A DNA stretch of 64,000 nt, taken from contig JALMQS010000321.1 of NCBI GenBank assembly GCA_024734495.1, positions 179,931 through 243,930 of the forward strand. Reading direction: 5' to 3'. Below the pieces are notes generated by a model. The model did not search any database, was not told the origin of the DNA, and saw nothing but the letters and a program-made list of their open reading frames with translations. The translations under genes were made by a program, and so were the position numbers. Shown piece after piece: positions 53,869 through 63,780 of this stretch. The first letter of the stretch is position 1; the number at the start of each line of letters is the position of its first letter. This DNA comes from Forficula auricularia (Eukaryota > Arthropoda > Insecta > Dermaptera > Forficulidae).

Positions 53869-54680
53869 AGTGATCTATGAATTCATTTATAATATCCAAT
53901 GGAATAAAATTTGTGAGAGAACCCAATCAATTATAAATGGATAGTAGTTAGTAATTTAATACAGAATAAACTAATCTACTCTTATTAAAGGAGCAAAAAT
54001 TGTACATATATATATATTTGTATCTTGGTTCTATTTTGAAAATGATTCTACCAATTTTGATGAAATTCACGGGTTAGGGGGTTTTTGTGATGACAGTCGA
54101 TCTGTCACGGTCTCATCTTCGACAAAAATTGTTTTTGATGGGTTTTTTCGTAATCAAATTAATTATTCTCAGGTAGACAGATCCAAATGTTGAAGTTTAA
54201 AAAAGGTTTCTATTTTGTTTACTTTTTTGTACCCAGACAGACAATGGGTCAGGTGAATCCATTGTTCACAAAGGCCTTGAAGAACTATTATGATTATGGA
54301 TTTTAACTTATTTTGTTCTCCCTAAACTTTAGAACTATTAATAAACGTTTTATAATTGTTTTTATAAAGAACCTTATATATTTATTTAATAGAGTAAAAA
54401 ATAATCAAGAATTTTTTTAAAAATATATTAAGAACTCAATTTTCTGAAAAAATAACACATTTTGATAGGTTTTATTTATTAACAATTGAATGAATAAAAA
54501 TGAATAATATGGTTGAATTAAAACAAGGTACAGGAGGGGTGGGACCACTGGGGTGGGGCGAGGTTTCGGGGGTGGGGTCGAGGCGGGGTGGAGATGGGGG
54601 GGGTGACGCATACCCTCTTATTTTGTTACAATGATGTTAAAACACTTGTAAATAAAATTTCATGTAAATTGAATCACGGC
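53869..54680. repeat. Repeat region, inverse copy of 17860-18480
   Basis: 54060-54150 (gatgaaattcacgggttagg; cacggtctcatcttcg) and the G-rich 54530-54605 are the inverse of blocks at 18357-18475 and 17934-18012. acgcataccctcttattttg (54604) also faces ataaaaaaagggtatgcgtt (57369), bracketing the transposon that follows. Confidence 0.6.
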
Positions 54681-57315
54681 AACCCGTGCCGACTTGCATC
54701 GAAAGTTGTCAGCGCTTGCGCAGCACGGCGCGCTCAGACTAAGTATTAACGTGCTTGTTATATCGTGTTTGTTTTTGTTAGTGAACGCATTGTTTTCGTT
54801 GTGTCAACATGTCGGTGGAGTTACGCAGTTCTAAAAAGGAAATATATTTGGTCGGGCACGTAAGACATCAAATTACAGGTTCAAAACTTCCCTCTAATGG
54901 ACAAGTGCTGGCTGTATTATTTTATAATATTCGCAAAGTGAACTTGAGTGTCAATGCAAGTGCAAATCTTACTATTCGTGAGTGCATTATTTATTGGGAA
55001 AAGGCACGTATACCGACCAAATCTTTACCTAACTGTGTTAAGAAATTAGTAGCCTTATACCAAGTTTGGAGAAATTTACAAAAAATGCAAATAAAACACA
55101 AGAGGTGTTTGAGCAGCGTCGGCAAGAGTTTGTTACAAATATCAATAATTTGTTTGATATTGCACATGCCAATGCGCTTCATTTAATAAAGATAAATGAA
55201 GATAGGGTCTTCTTACAAAGGCAGAGAGAACCAGGTCGACCCGGTCACTTAGCTGGAGTGGACAAAAAATTGACAGAAATGGAGGAAAGGGTAAGTCTTA
55301 GAAATATTCAGGAGCAAAAGCGACGAGCTACATATTTGGCATCCATAACACCCCCCACGTCTTCTCATGAACCATTACCAGAAAATTCATCTTCTAATTC
55401 TGAAATAACAGAGTTACAAGAACATTTGCCCATTCCAGTTGAGAACAAACAACCTGATACTATTAAAACTTCTGTGAACAAAAATTTCATTACTCCGAAA
55501 CTGGTGGCAGCATTAGACAGATGTCAGTTAAGTATGAGAGATTCTGTCTTTATTATTGAAGCAACTATTGAGGCACTTGGCCATAACACTGACGAATTTC
55601 CTATAAGCAAGTCGTCCATCCAAAGGATTCGTACAGAAAAGCGAAAACAGCGCGCGGAAGCTATAAAACTTAATTTTCAAAACGATGTACCAGATACTGT
55701 AATTGTTCACTGGGATGGAAAACTGTTGCCGGCTTTAGATGTACGCAAATGTAAAGAGGAACGTCTACCAATAGTTATTACATACGATAATAAAGAACAA
55801 CTTATTGCTGTGCCAAAATTAGACAGCTCAACGGGAAGCGAGCAGGCACAGGCAGTTTGGAATGCTATTGTTGACTGGAATCTTGAAGATAAAGTACAGA
55901 TACTTTGTTGTGATACTACTGCTTCAAACACAGGCCGATTTAATGGTGCATGTGTGCTTCTCGAACAGAAATTGAATAGAGAAATGTTGATTTTCGCTTG
56001 CCGCCATCACATCTACGAATTGGTACTAAAAGCTGTGTTCGAGTCCAAAATTAGCAATATCACTACATGCCCTGATATCCCATTATTCAAAAATTTCCGA
56101 GCAAACTGGAAAAATATCAATTTAGAGAAGATACAAAGCTACAAAGAAACGCTCTCACGCCTGAACGTTTCTGAAATTGATGAACTTTTAGAGTATTACA
56201 GAACTGAATTGACTAAAGAAATCATTAGAGATGACTATCGAGAGTTAATAGAGCTGTCCATAATATTTCTTGGCGGAGATACAGATAATAAACTTAAAGT
56301 TCGGCCTCCAGGCGCCATGCACCATGCTAGATGGATGGCGAGAGCTATTTATTCATTTAAAATATCGTTATTTAGCTCCCAATTCAGAATGTCAAATAAG
56401 GATAAAACAGCTCTATTAGACGTCTGTTTGTTTATCGCGACATCCTATGTCAAGCCTTGGCTGCAATGCACTTTAGCGGTAAAAGCGCCCTACCAGGACT
56501 TGTGCTTTTTGAAGGCTATGAAAGCATACGAAACGGTCGACGAAACTATATCAAAAGCGGCTATACAGAAGTTTCACCAGCATTTGTGGTATTTGACAGA
56601 GGAAGTGTCTGTCTTGTCTCTATTTGATGATGATGTTAACCAAGAAAGTAAAGTCAAAATGGTTGCTAATTTGGCCAAAGAAAATTCATTAGTCCACAAT
56701 AAACGCTACATTCCATCGAGAAAAGAACTTAGCGGTCCTCTCTACGGTTAGTCTGATAATTATAAATATTACATAGTTCGGTTTGGCGGTTTTTATTGAT
56801 TAAATTGTAGATAACCTATTGTTTTATTTTTGTTTCAGAAAAAAACATCGAAGACTTTGTTTCTATTAACAGCAGATCCTTCTTCGGACGACTCAAAATT
56901 GATGACAGTTTTCTCCTTGAGTGTCCTTCTTCCTGGCCAACTAATGATTCGTTCCAACACGCAAAAATGAAGGTGCAGAAACTGAAAGCAGTTAATGATA
57001 CGGCTGAACGAGCTGTTAAGTTGATGCAAGACTTCCATGGCTTAATCACAGTTGATGAGGAACAAAAGCAATATTTATTACGTTGCGTACAAGAACACAG
57101 AAAAGTATATCCTGACTGTAAAAAACAAACCTTAAAAAGAAAATTTAATGAATAATGTCCTTTAAATGATTAATATATATAAAACATAATAAATATCCTA
57201 CAATAATAAAAGTACCAGTGTTTTATTTACAAAATTAATATCAAGTAATAATATCCCCATATACTTTCCATACAAACTTTTATATTCAAAGTTTGACATC
57301 AAGTCGGCACGGGTT
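54681..57315 (+). mobile_element. DNA transposon of unnamed family, with intron
   Basis: Exact 16-bp inverted ends: aacccgtgccgacttg (54681-54696) and caagtcggcacgggtt (57300-57315). Possible 5-bp target duplication atcac (54673-54677 and 57316-57320), though ggc stands between the left copy and the repeat. It encodes one transposase-like protein. The family is not one I can name. Confidence 0.8.
54809..57155 (+). CDS. Transposase-like protein, two exons, one frameshift
   Basis: Exon 1 54809-56746, intron 56747-56838 (GT...TTTCAG, 92 bp, phase 1), exon 2 56839-57155. Reading changes frame at the A6 run 55080-55085; with one base restored the model has 752 codons including the stop, which supports it. 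Seen in order: N-terminal KKEIYLVGHVRHQITGSKLP; a charged linker; VIVHWDGK (Asp about 302); CDTTASNTGRFNGA (Asp about 369); CRHHIYELVLKAVFE, the Cys-x-x-His...Glu style found in hAT-like RNase H transposases. No zinc finger seen at the N-terminus. Probably a DDE-type transposase; assignment inferred. Confidence 0.75.
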
Positions 57316-57390
57316 ATCACTATCTGATTTCAGTAATATTTATTATTTTAGTTATTAGGGTCAAATAGAATAAAAAAAGGGTATGCGTTG

Positions 57391-59127
57391 CTCGTAATGG
57401 GAAAAAATTTCTGGCCTTATAGCCTCCTGGGACACCCTAATATATAGGCATTTGGCATTTCTTTTTTAATTTGAAAACGGCTACTCAAATAAAAATCGAC
57501 ATTTCATTGTCAGAATTATAAATTGTGGCCAATATTGAAATACAGCTCGGCGCCTCGAGGTATCGATTATTTATCATAACGAATAGAGGCGCTTAATTTC
57601 ATAGAAATACTGGATTATATTATATATTTAGAATGACGTACTATATATTCTCTCTATTTATACATTTCAGTCTAATTTATATATTATTAATATTATTTTT
57701 ATTTCTCGAATCACTATTTTACATGACTAATGTATACCTACACGTATTTCGAAGCCGACTCGAGATTACTTCAATTATATTCATCGTCTCGATCATTCCT
57801 AAATTTCGCTTTACTAAGAGAAATTACTCAGCTAAAAAACATTCATTCGAAGCATACCGCGTCAGTTTCGCTGTATTACCGACTTCACAGTTCCCCAGCT
57901 ATGAGTCGACCGTGCGCACCGGCATAACAGTCTATTCACTTGAAATTTACCATGCTCTCTGCGCTTCACGCCGGAGATAGGAGCGACTATGGTTTAGAAT
58001 TTAGGGGCGAGGAATGTTCCATTTCATTCATAAGGAGAATGTCACTAATTATGCCGACATGACACATTTATTATCAGCATCATCACTAATTTTAGGAATA
58101 ATTAAAAAATTTCCGACAATAATTACTGGTATATTAGTGGTGAATGTCATTTCGGTTTCGAATGCTCGTACCACTACTTGTTCTCAATAATACAGACATA
58201 TTTTAATTGATTTATCAATAATTATAGAAAAAATGATGTAGTCTAGATTTAGAATTATGATTATATTATCGATACCGCTTAAATTTAGCGAGAAAAGCTC
58301 CACTTTGATTTGATTATATATAGTATGTAATTAATAATAAATGTAATTTCGTTGCGCGATAATTAAATTATTTCATGGTTATCGATTATGCTTCATTATT
58401 ATGGATGGATGATGAAAGAATTAAAAAAGAAGAAGATGATTTACATTGCCTTTTATTCATAAAAATCGATGCTCGAGGCTTGCTCTCCCCTCTCTTCAGG
58501 TTTCGAAGTCACATGAAATCTAATGCGGCTATTCTCTGCTCTCTTTCATCATTATTACATTATATCATTTATAATGAATACAGATATTATTGTTACTGCC
58601 ACGAAAGAGAGACAGACGCCGTTATCGATTTCCTTTCATCGATTTCTTCGAAATTTACATATAATAATGAATGTCGGTTTCATTAATGTACATACTACTA
58701 TTCTCTTTTCGATCGCCTCATCGATATTCACTAATTACTATCAGTCTGCCTCAAAATACCAACCCACTAGCTATTTACTTATTATTTATTTCGATTACAT
58801 TTTTAATACTTGAAATATTTCTATTGCACATTAAATTTGTAATTATTTCACTGTTGAAATATGAAAAATATACGAAATTGTACCTTTAATATCGCGTGGA
58901 TGTCGCCTTTATTTCTTTGACATGGCTAATTTTTGGCAGTAGGTATTTATTATTTTGATACTATTCTGAGCGAAAAGCACCTTGGGCTATTTCTGAAGTT
59001 TCGTGTTTTACTGGATTATGCTTCATTCGCTCGTGTTTCATTAGCCTTTACATTGTGCGCCAGTATTTCTATTGCGATATTGGATTGCTTCACAATTACT
59101 CTCTCATTGTTCTGAGCCAATAGACTT
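57391..59127. other. No gene recognised
   Basis: Several overlapping short ORFs (57633-57980, 58375-58686, 58523-58813, 58671-58889, 58933-59115) lack known motifs. Composition is unusual for the window, with many tcg/cga words. Phrases such as ggattatgcttcatt recur (58386, 59013), hinting at internal repetition. Possibly an uncharacterised repeat or host non-coding DNA. Confidence 0.4.
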
Positions 59128-59660
59128 CATTACTTATAAAAATTTCAAACAATATTCTTTTTTCTATCACAATTCATTCAACTCATCAACCAACATAAAA
59201 TATAAACTTTTAAACAAATTAATTGTTTTTTGTCAAAAAACTAAAAGAATCAAATTGAACAAAGAATTTTTATTTTTATTATTTATTTTAAGATGTCATT
59301 AAGAAGTACATAATAATCGTATTAATGAGAAGTACATAATAATCTTCTTAATGACATCTTAAAATAAATAATAAAAATAAATAAAATTTCTTTGTTCAAT
59401 TTGATTCTTTTAGTTTTTTGACAAAAAACAATTAATTTGTTTAAAAGTTTATATTTTATGTTGGTTGATGAGTTGAATGAATTGTGATAGAAAAAAGAAT
59501 ATTGTTTGAAATGTTTTTTCTCGTAGTAAAAAATCCTGACAAATAAGTTTAATAAATGAGCCACTGAAGAAGTTGCAAAATAGCAACCAAACGTATGGCA
59601 TATTTAATCAAAACTTGTATTTAATTTAATTTAAAGTCTTGTCCAACTCCCTACGATTCC
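59128..59660. mobile_element. PLE tail with long inverted repeat
   Basis: Arms 59146-59318 and 59335-59506 are near-perfect inverses (tttcaaacaatattcttttt ... and its complement), around a 16-bp centre. Downstream, gccactgaagaagttgc (59560) begins a hammerhead-like core and tccctacgattcctttaatt (59649) resembles the end of the PLE at 10595. Best read as a PLE insertion reduced to its inverted terminal repeats. Confidence 0.65.
59560..59600 (+). ncRNA. Hammerhead-like core
   Basis: CTGAAGA, A, GTTGC, 6-nt loop, GCAAC, then CAAACG where GAAACG is expected. The stem differs from the core at 10513 yet pairs perfectly; the flanking gcca and tggc can also pair, as they can there. Confidence 0.45.
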
Positions 59661-59666
59661 TTTAAT

Positions 59667-59944
59667 TAATAGGTTTTTTGGACAATTTTATATTTTATTA
59701 ATTTTTGCACAAGGTTTCGTCCGTTTCCAGACTTTATCAAGTGCTCAATCAGTTAACACATTAAACGTCTATAAAATAGTGAGACCATCGAGAAAACAAT
59801 CAGTGTACTATAATATTAGCCAACACATATATTCAACGAGCAATCAATTGAAAACTTAGATCATACGAAACGGACGAAACGTTGTGCAAAAATTAATAAA
59901 ATACGTTAATAAAATATAAAATTGTCCAAAAAACCTATTAATTT
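59667..59944. mobile_element. MITE-like inverted-repeat element
   Basis: ttaataggttttttggacaa (59667) and its inverse at 59925-59944 start arms of about 70 bp that include ttgcacaaggtttcgtccg / cggacgaaacgttgtgcaa. About 130 bp lie between. No ORF. Confidence 0.75.
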
Positions 59945-60300
59945 TTTATTTAAATAGATAGTAATTATTCTCTAAATATGATATTTTAAATTATTTGATA
60001 AATTAAACATAACCTACTAACCTTTATGAATAGGATAATTGTTTGGATTGTTGAGAATTTTATTGATATCAACAATTCTAAATGTTTCCATTATGTTTAT
60101 ATGTATATTGAAAATATTTTAATTGAATAAAGAAAAAAATTGTTTATAATTAAAATCTATCAGATGACAGATTAAATAAATGGTAAAACCAGACTATCGA
60201 TTAAGAGAGGAGACTTGAAACAATAGTTGAGAGTTTCAATTTCTAATCTGCAGATGGCAGTAGTGTAGTGATTTGGGACAATATTCAAATAAAAATAAAT
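59944..60300 (-). repeat. Zinc-finger first-exon unit, copy E
   Basis: Same unit as copies A, B and D; upstream sequence 60185-60290 matches 20800-20910. No finger exon follows on this strand for at least 28 kb, so it is probably an orphan. Confidence 0.65.
60022..60091 (-). CDS. First exon of zinc-finger family, probably orphan (copy E)
   Basis: ATG at 60091, 23 codons (METFRIVDINKILNNPNNYP...) plus one base, donor G|GTTAGT. Intact as an exon, differing from copy D at the second codon. No exon 2 copy was found downstream before the unrelated PLE and transposon block, so expression as part of a gene is doubtful. Confidence 0.45.
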
Positions 60301-61411
60301 AAAATAATCTGACATATTCTGATGTGGCGATCCACTTGACTTTAACATATACCCTGGCCCCTCTCTTATATTTAATAAAATTATTTATAATCATGTGGGG
60401 GGTTAGTTTTTTCATTTTTAGACTTCTGGGAGTTCCACTGATTATGTATACAAAATTTGGTTGAGTTTGTTATAAGGGCCTATATTTTAATTTCAAATAG
60501 TTTTAATAAATACTGGAATTTAATGTCTGGATTGACCCCTCATGATTATTTGCCCCCCCCTCCCCCCCCCCACAATATTTAGGACATTTCTATTTCTTTT
60601 ATTCCGTATCGTTTTAATGAAAAACTACATGTTGATGTGTTATTGAATATATTATTTAAATAATTTTAAGGAATTAAAAAAAAAAATTGAAATTTTTTTT
60701 TGAACATTTAACTAAAATTTGAATAAAATACTACTCGAAAAACTTAATTTTTTTATTTCATTGATCATTTTTATTTCAGTAATTGCCAGCTTCCCCGGCT
60801 CCCAATATCTAGCCGCACCCATTTTATCAATTGCTATTAATACACCATGTCGACTGATGTGCAAATCATAATTACTAAAAATATATTCAAATTTGAGTCG
60901 CTTGATGTTCAATATAGACAGCTTCTCGGCTATTCAAAAGTGATGAGGTGTCTTCTTCCTTCAAATCCAGCAATAGAGCGAATTTTACAATAATATGATC
61001 CGCTTCGATCTTTATTTTTAAATTTGGATCATTTTAAATCATGTGGGGGGGGGGGGTTATTTTTGAATTTTTAGACTTCTGGGAACCCACTGATTATGTA
61101 TACAAAATTTGGTTGAGTTTGGCATAAGGGCCTATATTTTAATTTTTCGACCCCCCCCCCCCCCATTTTGGGAGGATAGTTTTTCCATTTTTATACTTCT
61201 ATTTTAGAGTAACATATTAAATAATACAAATATTCTCATGACTAAATATAAAAGATCAGGTTTGTACCTGTTTTCAAATTTAAATAGTTTTCATAAATAC
61301 TGAATTGCAATGACCGGATTGACCTCTCTTGATTATTTGCCCCCCCCCCAAAAAAAAAAAAAACACACCCCACACACATTATTTAGGACATTTATATTTA
61401 TTTTTATTCGT

Positions 61412-62056
61412 GTTTCGGCTCACTACGTTGGCTCTGCCATTTGGTGTCCTTCCAACAATCTTTATGAAATGTATAGACTTCCCGCGGAAAGTAATATTTA
61501 TTCGGCAGAATGCTTTGCTGTTTTGAAGGCACTGAATTATGCGCATGAGTTTCCCAATCCAACGAATGTTCTCATTTGTACGGACTCGTTAGCCATTATA
61601 TCGGCCATTAAAGGATTCCCGCTAAACAAGAAAATATCTTATCTTATCCTTGAAATATTAGATGAAATCAAGAATCTTAGAGAGGCAGGTAAGGAGGTAT
61701 CCCTTCTATGGATACCTTCTCATAGTGGAATTAACGGGAACGAGAGAGTGGACAGTCTAGCTGTGAGAGCGATTTCCGAGGGATCATCCTGGCCCCTCGA
61801 ACTGTCGGCTGATGAAGTTCGGTCTTTAATAAAGAAGAGAATCTATCAGGAGTGGAACAATTCCTGGAAAATATCCAGTGCTGACAAAGGGCGACATTTC
61901 TTCGGAGTGTGTCCGGGAATCCCGGTTCAGCCCTGGTTTGAACGATATCACCTGTTCAGAAAAATGTCTGTACATATTAATAGGCTGAGACTTGGGCACG
62001 TGACGACTCCCGAGTACATGCATAGGAGTTGGTCTCAGAGACCACCCTTTCTGTAG
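61412..62056 (+). pseudogene. LINE RNase H domain fragment, copy 2
   Basis: From VSAHYVGSAIWCPSNNLYEM: SAECFAVLKALNYA supplies the Glu, CTDSLAIISAI the second Asp, WIPSHSGINGNERVDSLA the His and last Asp. The first catalytic Asp would lie just upstream of the break, and the preceding text is homopolymer-rich repeat. The tail RLRLGHVTTPEYMHR is typical of C-terminal RNase H regions of I-like LINEs. The reverse transcriptase is absent and a 2-nt insertion causes the early stop; the ORF's first 34 codons are not part of the domain. Confidence 0.85.
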
Positions 62057-62089
62057 ATGTGATTCGAGCTCCCGGGGGGACATTAAATT

Positions 62090-63330
62090 TGTGATCGGCA
62101 ACCTATTTATTTATATGATGCTCTGAGGCGATTCGCCTTATAGACCATATAACAAAAGTAACATAATATAAGGGATAATTAGAGTACAACTAAAAATATT
62201 ATTCATTATTTAGGGCCGATATACAAATTACGGAACCCTTTGCTTGATGGACGAGGAATTGTGCTGCGATTTAGAGAGAAAATTTGGAATCTCTTCACTC
62301 GCAAAGGTCAATCTCTTTTTATTTAATCCGGGACAAGTTGAATTTATATTTTTATTTTTTTCGAATTCATTCAATTTATATTAAATGAATAGTAAATATA
62401 TAAAAAGAATAAATATATACAAATGTGGGGTTTCACAGGAATAAAAATAAAACAGTTTTTTATGAAAACTCAATATATTTCGGTCTATTTTCGGCCCATC
62501 TTCAGGAGGTATATGTTCAAAATTGCCACAATTTTTCACATGGTCAAATCAGTCACTATATTAATAGCACTCAGGCCCCTATAGTCGGCATCTGCAACTA
62601 CCCTCCCCACCAACATTATTTCTCTCGAGGCCCCGGCGACCATGCCAAATCATTCTTATACTATAAACTACCAAAGGGTAAATATCACTTAGATTTACTC
62701 TGTGTGCTATGCGCTAGGCTTGTATGAGTCTGAAGGTTACCTCATTGTATATGTTTTGCGGTCCGCTCGATTGACCAACAGAACATATACAAGCTCATGA
62801 CCAAAAACCACTCAAGGTTTTCTTTAAAAAGCGCTAAGCCACGCTTAGCCAAATAAATGTTTTGTTTGCCCGATTCGCTTGGCAAACAACAACATATATA
62901 GCCCAAACAAGCGGCAACCCTTCTCTTTCTGAACAACTGCAGAAAAGGGACATTTTGCGCTACATCTTGCGCAGCGCGCCCAGCCCACACACAGCGTATT
63001 CCAATTTTTTACGCAAGGAGCGCGGAACGGGAACCGGTCTTCAAATGGCCTGTACCTTTCTCAAACACTCTTAATAAATCCACCTAACTCCTCTTCTATC
63101 ATAACCTTCCCTTTATTAATTACTGAATAAATTTTATATCAAAGTTAAATTGTTTTATCTTTTTTATTTCATACGCTTTTGCAGAGAATTACCTTGTCTC
63201 CCCTCCATTTGCTCTTTTACAGGATATCATATATGTATAATATTAATTAACTAGATAATCGAACCCAGCAGCCCCTATCGAAACATTCTATTTTTTATAA
63301 AGTAATTAACAGCTTCCTTGAGGTCTTACA
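62090..63330. repeat. Repeat tail, copy 2
   Basis: Counterpart of 25716-26970. Small ORFs (62425-62727, 62742-62990, 62862-63074) correspond to shifted frames in copy 1 and are not supported. Confidence 0.65.
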
Positions 63331-63780
63331 AACCTCATAACAAAAAGGAGCGATACTTTCACTAATCAACATTAGACTCGCATAAAACCGTTCTATTTTT
63401 ATTCCTGTGAATCCCTAAATTTTTCGAACTAGACAACAGGGAAAAATCTGAAATATAATAGTATCGTAAAAATTGGCTAATGCCTAGAAGCGCCTAAAAG
63501 CAAAAAAATTGTAGTAGTAGTTTCATTTATTTATTTATTATAGAAAACATTAAAGAAACGAATATTTTGATTTATTATTATAATCTTTATCACAAAAGTG
63601 TCGTCATCTGCTTGATGCAAATAAAGATATCCACTTATATTGAAATAATTCATTCATTATAATATTAAATAAATACAATTCTTTTATAAAAACAATCTCG
63701 AAATGAAGTTGATTAAGGAAATTCCCAATGAATTATCTCCCTTGCGAATAATCTATGAGATCTCAGTGATTCCGTTAGAG
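63331..63780. other. Continuation lost from copy 1
   Basis: Sequence after the point where copy 1 is deleted. Contains cgtcatctgcttgatgcaaa (63604), the recurrent repeat block. The ORF 63703-63936 runs across the hAT border and is not supported. Ends with cgttagag (63773-63780), the hAT target duplication. Confidence 0.55.

Larger units (their letters stand above)
60191..63330. repeat. Segmental duplication, copy 2
   Basis: Counterpart of 20807-26970 without the two insertions, so it provides empty sites. Includes C/G runs (60555-60571, 61044-61054, 61150-61163, 61340-61350), an RNase H fragment, and a hammerhead-like core on the minus strand at 62476-62506. Confidence 0.9.

Noticed and set aside
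57633..59115. Chain of short ORFs as a multi-exon gene
   Set aside because: No consistent splice sites in phase, no motifs, and hydrophobic-looking translations typical of AT-rich DNA.
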